From Adiantum capillus-veneris (Eukaryota; Streptophyta; Polypodiopsida; Polypodiales; Pteridaceae): 64,000 nt of DNA. Below, in pieces: positions 1-12,640 of the stretch (the first letter of the stretch is position 1; every line of letters begins with the position of its first letter). Below the pieces are notes generated by a model. The model saw only the letters and a list, made by a program, of their open reading frames with translations, had not been told where the DNA came from and made no database searches. The stretch is taken from positions 98,910,747 to 98,974,746 of the forward strand of contig CM043954.1 of assembly GCA_014529385.2 (NCBI GenBank), read 5' to 3'. The position numbers were made by a program, and so were the translations under genes.

Positions 1-1190
1 AAGTAGTGCACACCGCCTCCCAACTTTTGTGATGGGATCCATGGATGCGTATGCACGTTAACACCCAGTCCCACTATATTGGACATTTATAAACCTAGCC
101 AAGTATGTAAACCCGATCACCTCACATTTAGTCAATGTAATGATTTGCCTCTACATTCTTACCAATGTGGTGTATGCATGCAATTGGTTAGCTTAATTGT
201 TGTGTTGCTATGGGCAAGTATGGGTTTGAGCCTTGCAATGGACATCACAACTCTAATTCCTCTAGTTTTCTTGTTTTTCTCTCCACCTCCAAATTGGTGC
301 CTACATTGCCTCTCAGGGGGGTTACTTACAAGAAATCACCTATATTACTTGCGTTCAAGGGTATTAAAAAAATCCCTATACTTACATTCTTTAAGGTAAT
401 AAAACAACCCTTTCTCTCAAGAAACTTATGGCATTTTCTCCAAAAAAACAATAAAAACCCCCTTATGTAAAACGTAATTCTGTTGTTTTTTGAAAATTTT
501 GCTTAATAGAAAAACCCCTTTGTTTGAACTCACATGCTATACGTACATTTTTGGGAATCCCCCCTCCCCTTTCGAGCATTGCCTACCATCGATTCCTCAC
601 TTTGGCTCCATTTTGATAGCAGGTGTGGCTTAGGATGCCTCAGAAATGAGCACTACCATCTCTCCATTTGTTGCCTATGGACAGCCTAAAAAGTAGATTG
701 GTCAACATTTTGGTAGTGATGCATTCACAAAAGACAGATAAAGTGTTCATTTTTTGCTTAATTAGCCCCATGAAAAGCTATTGATTAAGATAGTTAAAGT
801 TGAGGACTCTTATATAAGTGTCTGCGCTCGACTTTCATGTGCATTTATTTTAATGACAACAAATGCACCAATGGAATCCATTTGTTGGGCATTGGGGGGT
901 CACCCATCAAAAAACCTCAAATGGTCGTGATAGGGCTACGAGCTCCTACCTTTTGCTTTTGTGTGTGAATCAAAGCAAGTTGTTCATATTGTACTCCATT
1001 GATTATTCATATTGTCAAGAAAGAAGAGGTGGCCGTTTGTGAAGCTACCTTAGTTTTCTTTTTGACCTTCTAAAGGTAGTAGTATCCGTATAGGTGAGAG
1101 TCATTCAATTCTAGTTGTGAGACATGTGTCCTTTAAAAGAGCTTTAAAAATTTTGAAAAAAAAAAATCATGTCCTTTCAAATGGAGTTTC
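1..1190. other. Non-coding, no gene recognised
   Basis: AT-rich DNA without a convincing coding frame. The two short overlapping frames near 79-470 are poor in charged residues and resemble no family I know. No RNA gene or terminal repeat was recognised. Confidence 0.5.
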
Positions 1191-1197
1191 CCAAAGC

Positions 1198-1433
1198 TAC
1201 ATTCATTGGTTTTCTAAAAGAAGCCTTAGAGGAGAGGTGAGTTAGACATAGTTTCATTGTTTTGAGTGATGATTGACACTTACATTAAATGTTAATTTGA
1301 TTTTAATGCATTAAATGGATTTTTAAATTTTGCCTTTCATTTCACATCTTATATCTTAGATGGTTTGATTTTTTTGCATTTTATTATTTTAGAATTCTAG
1401 TGAAGATTCACCTGGCATAATTTCAGTTAACTC

Positions 1434-1464
<31 letters not shown>

Positions 1465-1625
1465 GTATGTATGTATGTATGTATATGTGCATGTGTATAT
1501 ATGGGTCTTTCTATTTCACCTTTTATTTCATAGCTTCACATGGCTTAATCTTTCTTAAGTCTATTCTTTTATAATGCCAAAGTGAAGCTTCACCTTATAT
1601 AATTCCAGTTACTTTCAACCACTTT
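1198..1625 (+). repeat. Dispersed repeat, copy 1 (inverted match at 12.7-13.1 kb)
   Basis: This stretch resembles the reverse complement of about 12700-13095. Shared landmarks, in order, are AAGAAGCCTTAGAGGAGA, a block containing TGATGATTGA, a stretch reading CACCTT then TATTTCA, and GAAGCTTCACCTTA near the end. A similar block appears twice inside the copy (about 1310-1425 and 1500-1610) on either side of a TA/TATG array, so the unit is itself partly duplicated. It encodes nothing recognisable. It is probably a non-autonomous mobile element, but I could not define termini or a target duplication. Confidence 0.55.
1432..1500. repeat. (TA)n/(TATG)n microsatellite
   Basis: A run of TA grades into TATG and back to TA. 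It sits inside the dispersed repeat, and the copy at 12.7-13.1 kb also carries an AT/GT/ATGT array at the same internal position. Confidence 0.85.
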
Positions 1626-2880
1626 CTTTTCAACCACTTTCTTTTAAAACAAGCAAGGAGAGCCAAGCGCTCTTGGGGGTATGCACCCAAATCGGCATGT
1701 TCTACTACTTTGGGTGTTTGAGAATGATCCTATAACTGCTAATTTTTAAGAGATAATGTTTGAAAGCAAGGAACTAATTGTCTCCATTGGAAAAAGGAAG
1801 GACTCAAACTAATGGTTTTGGGCCGGTAACACTGCTTTGATGGGATAAAACTGATCTATTGTGGGATAGTGGGTTGTTGCTTTGGGAAGCCCAGATGCCC
1901 TCATATGTAATTTGATGCCCCTCAAGTCTTGACACAAAATTGAGGTTTCTTTGTAGATTATTTTGGTAAACACAATACACTTACTCACTATGTGAGTTTG
2001 GGAGAAAAAAATAAACAAGGAGGGGAAGAGAGTTAGGCATGCATTTGAAATTTATTATTTCCTATATATAGATTAGACCTACTTTTCATGAAAACAATAA
2101 AAACCTTCTTTTCTTTTTGGACTACATAAGCCCTTAGGCCCCTGTCACACTAGGATGTCCACCCCAACCTCCTTTTGCAGGTGGCCTTTCACGTTGTTGT
2201 CACACTAGGTTCGTGTACATAAGCTACACATTGCTAACATCAAATGGGAGCAGCCCAAGTGGTTATGCTATTTGCCAGGGTTTGTCACCTCTAAAATCAG
2301 CTCCCGCATGTACTTTTTGCAGTTGGTCACTACTTGGAGAACTTGTCTGATGGTATGAGGCCATCTTTGTGACAAGTGTAGAGGTCAATGTTCTCTTTTT
2401 CATCTGCAAATGAATGGCTGCAACCTCAGCATGGCTGTGCTTTCTTGCCCCAGTGTGATAGATGCCTTAGTAAAGGGTTGCATTTTGCATGCAACTATGG
2501 ACCATTGAATAAAGCTTGCTAATTAGTGTCACATGGCAATAAGCTTTCTTGTTTATTGTTTCTTGTAGACCCTTTTGAGAGGGTGTTGACATTTGTGTAC
2601 CTCTCTCTTTAAAGAGAGGCGTTGAGTTTTTACTAGGTGTCACACAAATATTCTTTCACCTTTTTGGCCTTTGGACGAGAAGGTTCGAAAAGGTACATGT
2701 TTTGAGCTGTTGATCATCGTTGCATGGATTGGCAAGATGTGGTGTGGTTATTTTTAGCATCACATTTTGTATGCAAACTAGTAAAACGGCGCCGCCTTCG
2801 GGGGCGACATGGCCCCTCTTACCCTCAAACCCCTCGCTCTTGATAAATTTCATAAAAGCAAATCAATAAAAGTTATCTCT
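1626..2880. other. Non-coding, no gene recognised
   Basis: No frame with coding character, no terminal repeats and no RNA gene seen. Short minus-strand frames at 1809-2018 and 2656-2853 have no recognisable motif. Confidence 0.5.
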
Positions 2881-3670
<790 letters not shown>

Positions 3671-4036
3671 CGGGTCTCATGTGCTCTTATATTGATAGAT
3701 AGATGCAAAATAGGTATCTATACGATCAATGTAGCATTGGATCTAAAGAAGGATGGTGATAGGAGTAGGCAAAGAGACGTTGAGGATGTGCGTTGTTATG
3801 ATCGCTTGGTATACCTTTCTAATCACATCCTTAGATAATAGAATAGTTTTTGTTTTGCTCTTGAGAAAATTCTCGCATATCGACATTTGGAGTCCCACAA
3901 AAAATGCAACTTTTCCATCTTCAAGTTGCATGTCTCCAAGCCCCTCGTCCAATTGTTTGTGGGATTACCATCCCGTCAGAAGAAGATAACCATCCTCCCA
4001 TGACAACACCATGCAAGCCGCCAATGAGGGAAAAGA

Positions 4037-4058
4037 GAGTGAGTGAGTGAGTGAGTGA

Positions 4059-4134
<76 letters not shown>
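4037..4134. repeat. Compound (GAGT)n(GT)n(GA)n microsatellite
   Basis: Three repeat types abut without interruption: GAGT units, then GT to about 4094, then GA to 4134. A short GA run follows at 4246-4265. Confidence 0.9.
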
Positions 4135-4136
<2 letters not shown>

Positions 4137-4269
4137 AGCACATCTAATGGCCCCTCGATGGGCCCCATTACCCCTGATCACAATCTACTACCTTCTTGGG
4201 ACAGACACAGAAAGACAAAAGGTAGTTAGACATGATTATGAGATGAGAGAGAGAGAGAGAGAGAGGGAT

Positions 4270-5145
4270 GGATTCTACTGGAGCACCCCAAGTTGCAGAC
4301 TATCGACAAAAGCAGCAAATGGATGTAAGCTTGGCTGTATAGGACGCAAATGAATGTTTAGCCAACCCTTTTGAGGCCTAGTAAACAAAGAACGATGCTC
4401 ACAATTGGTTGAGTTTTGAGGCTCTTTAGTTGCAGGTAGACAATGTAGATCTCTAATTTGAAGGCGGATAATATCGGCGCTCTTTAGTGGTGTATGGGCG
4501 ATCGATGCTCTTGGTTTGTGGGGTTCTCTGCCTACCTCAAATCGTTTATAGCAACAACGCACCATCCTCGATGTCCATATTGTGGCTATTGCCTCAAGGC
4601 TTGGGTGCATTCTGCTCCATTGTGGCAGCTGCATGGAGATGAGTGTTATGGCAAGAAGGTTGCTAGGAGTGGTATCAGGTGTCAAAGCATCAACGGCTAA
4701 AGCAGACAATGTGCAAGCATTTCAACTGGGCAGAAAATTGACGGAGGCAAAGTATGAACTGTAGAGGAGATTGGTAGGCTGAGCACATGTGAACGGGCTG
4801 CACGTCATGATTAGTAGGGTGCCATCTCAGAGCGAAGCAATCCGAGGCATGTGCAGTGTGCAGTGCCACCATGTCACACGATTAGAGGAGCTGAGGATGG
4901 AGGTGTGGCTATAGCAAAAAGCTTGCATACAGGGAGATGGAGCAAATTTGAACTGGCAAATCATTGGTCGTTTGGTTGGCTCCCCGTGGGTTGAGTGCCC
5001 ACAGCTTGTATTGGTTGGCTCCAGCCATTTGAGGTATTGCGTCTGGCACTTGTGCTAGCTCCCAAGCTACTCCTGTTGTTCAAGGCAAGCATTGGGATGC
5101 TTGTGTGCTTGCAATGCATGTGCCCGACTAGAAGTAAATTTGTCC

Positions 5146-5197
<52 letters not shown>

Positions 5198-6515
5198 TCG
5201 TGGAGCCTGTTTCTCCCTCTCTGAGCGTGCTAAGTGCAATGGGCTGCAGGCTACACTCACTTGGGTTTGGCCGGATAGAGGAGGACTCAACACGTGGTAG
5301 GGAGGGGGGCCCGAAATCCCTCCCCCCATTATACCTAGTATAGATTTCCAATTCTTGTCCTCTAATTACCAATGGTACCCATGGCGTCCTTGCAAGTTTC
5401 CTTTTTGCTTGCATAAAGGAGTTGGGCTAAGACAAATTTCTCTTTCTATTGTACATAAAATACACATGTACACCATCATAACTATTTTTGCAAACAAAAT
5501 ACACGCATAGGTCATCTTGCATGCTTGGAAGCCCATGTGAGAAGTGCTTGGCAATGTTTGAGGGTGCTTGAGGTGCACTTGTAAGTACAATCATAGGTTG
5601 AAAGAAATTTTTTTGCGAGAGTGCTAAGCAAAAAAAAGACACCTTGTGAGGGCATGCTCATCATGCAAACATGAAACAGTAAATTCTTTAAAAATTATTT
5701 ACGCTCAAATCTGCAGACTACACCAGAAAGGATCAAAACAAGGTCGTCTACAGTAGACGAGGGCACTGCCTTAAAGTAGAAATTAAAATTGTTGGTTCAA
5801 AGTGTTATTAAATTATGCTTGGCGGTTCATAGTAAATGATATAAATTGTGATTTGGGTTATGGAAGATATGTGGTTTACAGTAGTAACTTACTGAAAAGT
5901 GTGGCGTAGGAGAGAAAGTATTCAAAGATTTGAACCAATATGACCCACTCCCAAGGTGTTGTATCTTACTCTTGCTGAGAGAATTTCTTGAGAACAACGT
6001 TGCAAAATGACTATTTATTGCATTGTGTCCTAATGTTTGCAACCTTCCCAGCAAGAAGAAAAATACACATTACGAGGGTTACTATCTAAAACCTTTTTCT
6101 ATCATTTTATGTGTTCACTGAGGTCAGCTTTGCGTTGGCTCAAGCATGATTCGACCTATGAGCAGAAATTTGCACTGTCACATTGAGTTAACTTTCTTTG
6201 AGTAGTTTAAGGCAAGTCTCGTAAGGCGCGAGGTATTGAACTCTTTGAGGGGCCAATTTTTCTAGGAAGGTTTGTTAGAAAGCACAATCAACCTGGATAG
6301 AATAGAGAAAATAAGCTAAACTTCTTACTCTACATCAACAACCCAGACTTCTTGGAAAAATCCATAGACAGTTGCCATCATTCTAGAAGCAAGAAAAAAA
6401 ACTGAAGTTGACAATCAAGTTCATGGCAAGGAACTCGATACACACGTGATGGCACTCGCCTTCCTCACAGAATTTTTGTTGATTTCCTTACCATTTTTTC
6501 TCTTTTAGACACAAT
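4270..6515. other. Non-coding with (TC)n at 5147-5195
   Basis: A 49-base TC array lies at 5147-5195. Around it several short frames overlap on both strands (for example 4275-4709 minus and 4494-4700 plus), but none shows a family motif and they overlap one another, so I treat none as a gene. Confidence 0.5.
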
Positions 6516-6517
6516 CA

Positions 6518-6605
6518 AAACTTGTAAGGTGCCGCTGGGAATCGAACTTGACACACATCCACCTTAACCACTAGGTTAAGATCCCATTGGCTCTTTCAAC
6601 ATTAT
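6518..6605 (-). mobile_element. Possible tRNA-derived SINE head
   Basis: On the minus strand this contains an A-box-like CCTAGTGGTTAAGG and, about 20 bases later, a B-box-like GTTCGATTCCC followed by AGCGGCACC. That is the spacing and content of an internal RNA polymerase III promoter. The stretch is about 64 bases from a plausible 5' end to CACC and does not fold as a complete tRNA with paired acceptor arms, so a SINE head or decayed tRNA relic fits better than a tRNA gene. The 3' end of the element was not found. Confidence 0.45.
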
Positions 6606-8140
6606 TGCTCAAGCACGTCATAGAATTTAGCACATGTATTATTAAATGATACTCTGAAGTAGGAAGGATAAAGCAGAAGCCATGCCTCCTTTTGAGCCAC
6701 TATTCACTCTTCGACGGGTGTCTTGCTTCTCTTTCCAAGAACTATGTACTCATAACCACGTAGTAATGTACAAATCAAGAGGCAGTTCAAAGCTACACAA
6801 CCAAGGAGACACCTGCGAAGAGATGAAGTTGAAAATATACCCATCATCATCATTACAAGTTCCTTGGTAGGGCAGAAGAGGGGTCATGGGGAAAACTTAA
6901 TGGCGACCCAAAATGCTAGTCTTAAGTTTTCAGGTGACTCGGTACAAGTTTGAAAAAACCCATAATGTTAGTCTTCAGATGAGCTCAATGAACATCTGGT
7001 TTACAAATCAGAGATACCTGCAAAGAAGAAGAGCTTTGTCAGAATTGGCTATGCATGAGTACTTCAGTATTCTTGAATAAAAGAAGAGAGATTTGAATGC
7101 AAATTGTTCAAACTAAACGACCATCAACACAAAAGTACTATCAACACAAAAGACTGTCCATGGTAATGAATTATTAGATCAAATGGGCTGGAACTTCTTT
7201 CTTATTCACCTGGCTAGGGCTGAGCTTTCTTTCTTTCCTTTTTGAACCGGCCTCTTTTGCGAGTTCATCTCGGGAGAAAAATTGGGATTGATGTACGTTA
7301 ATTATTTCATGGATGATCTACTGGAGATTCAATAGCATCGAGCAAGGTTACTGAGAGAGAGAGAGAGAGAGGCCTACAGACCAGGAGACACACCCAGAGA
7401 CAGATCTCAGTGTTCTTTCATCCATAGAGTGAGCAGAGATGAGAGCAGTCAGAGAGGACTAGGAGAGATATTCTAAGTGATCGAGTAGGCAAGCTGGGGA
7501 GATCTAGGAGGCCCAACCGGAGGAGGTTGCAGCATAGGATCATATTCATATTGGCACAACATTAGAGACTCCCTATGTGGATTCTCACCATGGAGGACGT
7601 TGGGACAATCATTCATTGACTGATGCGAGCCATCAATGGATTTGATACATACATATCCACCATATGTATTTTGAGACACCTACCCATTTTTGTGTATGTA
7701 CCCTATGTACCCCTCGGCTCATGCTACCAGCCTCTTGCATCTCTATTGGTGCTCTTGTTTAGTATAATTTCTTTCTTTTATCCAAACTTGTATCAGATTC
7801 ATGGTCATTTTGGCCCGTTAATATAATATTTCATTTCATTACTCTCGTTTGGATTAGCCAAAGAGCAGCGTCTCTCTTCATCTCTAATACACGCGCAAAC
7901 TTTTCTCTCTCTCCCCCATCCTCCTACCCTCTCACTCTCTCCCTTGCCTTCTCTATCTCGGATCAGCCCGCCAGAGGCGAATTCCCTCTCCCCTTTTGAC
8001 AGGTAAAGGTTGTCCCTCTCTCTTTTGTTCTCACACCCTCAATACACACATATACTCTTGTTCACACACCATCACCCTCTTGTTTTCTCTTGCTCTCATA
8101 AGCTGCTAAGCAAAAAAACATTTCTCTCTTGTATTCATAG
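6606..8140. other. Non-coding, with a short (GA)10 at 7353-7372
   Basis: No gene-like frame. From about 7855 to 8140 the plus strand becomes rich in C, T and CA words that lead into the CA array. Confidence 0.5.
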
Positions 8141-8141
8141 C

Positions 8142-8144
<3 letters not shown>

Positions 8145-8208
<64 letters not shown>
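8145..8208. repeat. (CA)32 microsatellite
   Basis: Uninterrupted CA dinucleotides, followed by degenerate CACA-rich DNA to about 8330. Confidence 0.95.
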
Positions 8209-8210
<2 letters not shown>

Positions 8211-8540
8211 ACTATGCACACACTCTCGCCATCTTACACACACTCAATATAAAAACACCTAAAACACACAGACACAATGCATACATACACATCACAATAC
8301 GCTTTTACCTACAACACACACATGAACACCATGCACTACATGCCCTTACATGTATTAACAAAAAACAACAAACAAGTTTCAACGGACATAATTGACGACA
8401 AAGGCGACGGCTTAAACATGCCACAAATAAAGCAACTGCACCAAAGGTGTGCTCGACCAACCGGACAATCCCCGGCCACTTCTCCTCAAGCGGCCTTTTG
8501 GCTAGTGAGTTGCCAAGCAGTTTGTAGTTTGTGTAAAGGA

Positions 8541-8541
8541 T

Positions 8542-8596
<55 letters not shown>
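8541..8596. repeat. Compound (TG)n(GA)n microsatellite
   Basis: About 13 TG units pass directly into about 15 GA units. The same TG-to-GA junction occurs at 4065-4134 and 13739-13802. Confidence 0.95.
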
Positions 8597-8597
<1 letters not shown>

Positions 8598-8599
8598 AC

Positions 8600-9325
8600 C
8601 TGGTCTCTCAGAGGACAATCGAAGCTCCTGCAAATCGTTCTCATGCACAACTGCAGCTCATCATTTTGTCGAAAAACGACAGCTGCATCCTAAAGTAGTA
8701 CGCAACACTCACAAAACCCTCCTAGCGTCAATTTTTAATTGAGAAATACCTTTATGGTAACAAGACTTCACAACAAAAATAGCAATCCAATGCATGCCAT
8801 CCACCTAAAAAACATACCCTTGCTCGGCAACTCCCCATTGGCCTGAGACCCTATGGCCATGGCGAAAAAATTCCTCCCCATAGACCCTGCCTAATGGCAG
8901 TGCCAATAAAGGTTTTTGTAGACGAAGGATGGCACAGGCTAGAGGGACGAATGACGCACAACAAAAAGCAGGGAAACCTTTGGTGGCGAGAAGCGGCACA
9001 ATAATGAAGGCCACTTTGCAGCATTTGAAACAAAATCATATTTGTTGCAGGTGCCAACGAAGAGCACCTCCGACCCACGGAGGTCGTGAACCTTATTTGC
9101 ACACCTTGTACATTAACTGCCATAGCTGTCAGGGTCTGCTACCCAACACCATGGACTGCTCTTCGGTGCTTTGCAACCAAAACACGGGCCAAGCAATTTG
9201 TGCTTACTGAAGCGTTGCACTTGCCCGCAAAAAGAAGGAGTCTTCTTTGGGACGTTGCTGCCTCTTGAGGTTGGCGTGAAGGGGTTGGCGAAAATAGTAG
9301 GGTGGCATGAAGGGAAGTGTCTTTG
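8600..9325. other. GC-richer stretch, no gene assigned
   Basis: Base composition rises toward that of the X8 pseudogene next door, and overlapping frames are open on both strands (8805-9014 and 8851-9123 minus, 8929-9210 plus). I recognise no domain in any of them. It may be the 3' flank or a lost 3' exon of the neighbouring pseudogene. Confidence 0.35.
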
Positions 9326-9330
9326 AGAGA

Positions 9331-9700
9331 CTACCAGTAGGAGTTAAAGACGAAGAAGGCATGCGTGGCTATGGAGTTGGGCTAGAAGCAGGGTTCGTCG
9401 GGCTGGATGGCCTGCATGGATGCGTGCAACAAGTTCGGGTCGGCGCTAGGATTGGCCACGCACCACTGCTTCATGACAGCCGGCAACTGCTGGGCGGTTG
9501 GAGCAGGTGCAGGGGAGGGGCTGGTGGACGCTAAAAATGGTGAAGGGATCGGAGTGGGCGGAAATGAAGGGACCTGCACGGAGGGGCTGAGAGCTGGAGA
9601 AGGCGGAGGCATTGCTGCAGCAGGAGAGTACGTTGGTGTTGGCACTTGTGTAGGGAGAGCAATTCACAGGGTGCAATGGGGGAGCCTGCATGACCTGGGA
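9331..9700 (-). pseudogene. X8/CBM43-domain protein pseudogene
   Basis: The minus strand encodes a Pro/Ser/Ala-rich linker followed by an X8 (carbohydrate-binding module 43) domain. It starts WCVANPSADPNLL at about 9465 and continues with AIQPDEPCF, then PNSIATHAFFVFNSYW after a stop codon at 9382-9384. X8 domains occur in plant callose-binding and glucan endo-1,3-beta-glucosidase-like wall proteins. The middle of the domain, including the usual ACG and C of the cysteine set, is missing between the LLHASM and QAIQP segments. The Pro-rich part changes frame near 9640, where an upstream frame ending in NCSPYTSANT leads into it. A central deletion, an in-frame stop and a frameshift mark a pseudogene, although an unrecognised intron could explain part of the gap. 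The plus-strand frame over the same region is a shadow. Confidence 0.7.
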
Positions 9701-9899
9701 GAGCTTCTGCTACACCAAAACGTAGGTAGGCAGGGGCGATCGAGGAGCAGGGTGAGGAGAGCAACCATGAGCAATGAAACGGCGTTGAAATCAGTACTTT
9801 GGTCCACTGCAACTGGAGAGGGGGTGGACTCCTGGAGTTGGAGAAGGCGTGTACCTCTTGAGTCTTACCGCATGCCAAGAAGCTTCAACTCCGTCTCTC

Positions 9900-11180
9900 T
9901 CTATGTCGTCAAATGACCCCACAATCCGTAGCTTCTAGTGGTTGCTTGATCTTCTTGACCGCACACACACAGACACACCAGCGATGATGTTAACAGGGAG
10001 CATTAATTTAGTAACTTGGCTCCAAATCCGTTGTTGCCAATGTGCACCTACAACATTCGGGCTGCTCGTTGCTATTGGTATGCACTGCTGCAACTGGTGG
10101 GCTGCTGCTGCACAGTATTGCAACCAGTCCCACTCTTTAGCATCTGCAGGGCCAACATGTAGCTTGTATGCGCAAGCTTGGCCTCGGATAGCAGAAAATT
10201 TGGCGTTTAGCTCTAGCCGGATGGCTTGATGCTACAAAGAAGAGAGAGAGAGAGAGAGAGACGTTTGGGCCCAAGTTCCAACGTGGATAGAGCTCACGAA
10301 GTTTCTTCGCGGAGAGGGAAGCAAGAGATGTAGAGCGCACATGCGCCGTTCACGTACGCGATCGTTCACTATTGAACGGGTGACGACCGAATGCGAACTT
10401 GCACACATGCAGATGATCGATCGCAGAGTTTAGAGCTCATTATCAGCACTGTAGAAGCCGGAATGAATCCGGCTGGTCCACGCTCTCTCATAGCAGCTTT
10501 TGCAGGTCTGTTGCTCTCTGAACTGCCTTCCCGCCATGCGAACGTCGCGAACCTTTGTTGAACGTGTTGAAGGGGGGGGGGGGGGGGGGGGGGGGGGGGG
10601 GCTCTATTACAGTGAGACCGTTGGTGATCCAGTACCTTGAAGACAGGGACGTGGCGGGGCCAGCTGATGTGGCAGCTCCTTTTTGGCCGAATGCAGATAG
10701 GGTGCGCACATGCACCAAGAAAAGGACCCCGATCGGTGGAAATTTCATGTTGTCCCACCACGTTTTTGGACTGCAGTGAATCGCCAACCCACCGCGCAGC
10801 TGCCGCTTTCAACTGAAAGTCTGAGGTCTCCCCTAGCCGTTTGCAACGGTGCCTAGACGGTGGTCTCCTATGTTTAGCGTGCGCATCATCCTGCGTCATC
10901 AACCTGCAGCTCCCCTGCCAAGTTTAGGTGCCGTTTCCCCTGCTGCTGGCTCGCATGTGTGCTAAATGACAACTGTTGGCGGCCGGTATGGCTGCTGCCG
11001 CCCTGCATGTGCGTGAGACAATACTTTCGACCGGTATAGATTCCTTGGTGAGAGGAACGGCCGGGACTCCACATGTGCGCAGGCTAAGAGGAGCCGTAAT
11101 GTCGTTCGGTGCATTTAAGAGTTTCAACTTGCAAGGCATTTCAATTTCAGCGGCAGGTGGGGAACCGGCGGCAACAACGG
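9900..11180. other. GC-rich non-coding stretch with poly-G at 10572-10601
   Basis: A G30 tract (10572-10601) and a short GA array (about 10237-10261) are present. Several frames overlap on both strands with Pro- or Gly-rich translations caused by composition. No domain recognised. Confidence 0.5.
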
Positions 11181-11185
11181 CATAG

Positions 11186-11186
<1 letters not shown>

Positions 11187-11234
<48 letters not shown>
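11187..11234. repeat. (TG)24 microsatellite
   Basis: Uninterrupted TG dinucleotides. Confidence 0.95.
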
Positions 11235-11238
<4 letters not shown>

Positions 11239-11517
11239 CTGCCGGTCTCCCTGTGTCGCGCTATTGCAGAACTCACTGGTCGGAGGAAGCAGGATCAGCA
11301 CGTGCCCGATGGAGGGGCTTCCCCATTTTGATAGTATAGATATAGATAGATAGAAGCGTGCGAGGCGGGAGATGTTGAAGACGGGCTCATTAATGCACGC
11401 GTGGGATGGGATCGAGTGAAGGCACGTGCCATAACTGCTCATGTGTGTGGTGCATGCGCTCTTGGGCTGAAACTTGAAAGGAATGCCAAATAATTATTGT
11501 GAAATAATCATGTAGGG

Positions 11518-11745
11518 TTCATGAGCTTGGATTGTGGGGCGGTGGCAAGGAAGTACACAGACAACAAGACGGGCATAGAGTGGGTGCCGGATGCAAAGGC
11601 AACCTCCTTTCTGTGGGCAGCAGCTTGTAGGGGGGAGGCACCCCCTGTTGGGAGCTTATATATTGAGGAGGACCTAATCTTGCACACCGTTACTAGGTAC
11701 TTCCCGGGCAAGCAGAGCAAATACTGCTACATTTTCAGCCAACGA
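11518..11745 (+). pseudogene. Malectin-like receptor exon fragment
   Basis: The translated stretch begins MSLDCGAVARKYTDNKTGIE, continues WVPDA, and about 30 residues later reads TRYFPGKQSKYCY. The order SLDCG, YTD, GI-WV-DA and RYFP-CY is the signature of the malectin-like extracellular domain of plant leucine-rich-repeat and CrRLK1L receptor kinases, which bind carbohydrate or peptide ligands at the cell surface. An AG just before the frame (ending at about 11515) could be a splice acceptor, as is usual for this exon. After the CY motif the frame turns into an unrelated Pro-rich tail and stops at 11818-11820. No leucine-rich repeats, membrane segment or kinase follow before the next repeats. 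It is therefore a stranded exon or gene fragment. Confidence 0.7.
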
Positions 11746-11786
11746 TTTTATCCACCTGGGCAAGGGACTGCCACCCCCCCCCCACC

Positions 11787-11888
11787 GGGCCGGTGGTCCC
11801 CTGCCCCCAATCGTACCTAGCTAAGTATGCGGTGCCCAGGGCCGGTGGTCCCCTGCCCCCAATTGTACCTAGCTAGGTATGCGGTGCC
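11787..11888 (+). repeat. Tandem duplication, 2 x 52 bp
   Basis: Two nearly identical copies of a unit that starts GGGCCGGTGGTCCCCTGCCC and ends in ATGCGGTGCC lie head to tail (11787-11838 and 11839-11888). They lie at the end of the malectin-like fragment, and the first copy is partly inside its terminal frame. Confidence 0.85.
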
Positions 11889-12239
11889 TCTTGAGCAGAA
11901 GCTCATGATGTTATGCGTTGTATGAAAAACACAAAGAAAGACTCCGTTTTCCTACATGAGAAAATTTCTAAATCTTCTAGTGGTTGATAAGTAGAACTTC
12001 CTAGCGATTATCCTCAATGATGATGGACAAATCTTCTTCAATATCAGTACTAGTAAGGCTTCCACTCCACCTATGGTCCTCATCAATGCCATGCAATTAT
12101 TTAGTAGCTTCCGATGGTCTGTTGGTTTCGATGATCAAGACAGTGAGTACTCTGCAATTTGCTTTCTAAAGAAGTGAAAGGGTCACGATGGCTTTCTAAA
12201 ACAATGAGAAAGTGATAAAATCAATAGGTTGAGTTTAAC

Positions 12240-12640
12240 TAGAATTAGTGTTCAGGAAAGTATTGCCTCGACTTAGCCTTCAGTCGACCGAGTGAAAATC
12301 AAAACTAGCCAGTTGCAAACCATGGTAAAGGGAAGAAAGACCGGTGAAATATGTGAGAAAATAGTTTAAAACCCCTACAAATGTTAAAACTTCTGCTAGT
12401 ATTTCTGGTTTTCTTCTTTGCGAGGAGGAAACTCGGTCGCTAGTGTTTGGGAAAGGCGTGCCTTAGCTTAGCCTTGAGCCGGCTGAAAATCGAGATTAGC
12501 GGATTACAAGCAATGATAAAGGGATGAAAAACGATTAAATATACGAGAAAATAGTTCAAAATCCTACAAATTTGAAAATTTTTACTAGTAGTTCCAATTT
12601 GCATCTTTACATGTAGAAGACTTGGCTGCTTAGGAACAAA
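12240..12640 (+). repeat. Divergent tandem duplication of about 200 bp
   Basis: Two related units follow one another (about 12245-12440 and 12450-12640). Shared landmarks are a GTGTT(C/T)(A/G)GGAAAG block, a CTTAGCCTT block, ATGATAAAGGGA-like and GAGAAAATAGTT blocks, and a terminal CTACAAAT stretch with CTAGTA. No coding potential. Confidence 0.65.

Noticed and set aside
4275-4872. Overlapping open frames on both strands
   Set aside because: Three or more mutually overlapping frames without any motif indicate composition, not a gene.
6518-6605. tRNA gene on the minus strand
   Set aside because: A-box and B-box are present, but the stretch is about 64 bases long, lacks a complete anticodon arm and the ends do not pair as an acceptor stem.
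9407-9916. 169-codon plus-strand frame
   Set aside because: It is the antisense shadow of the Pro/Ala-rich X8 pseudogene and has no domain of its own.
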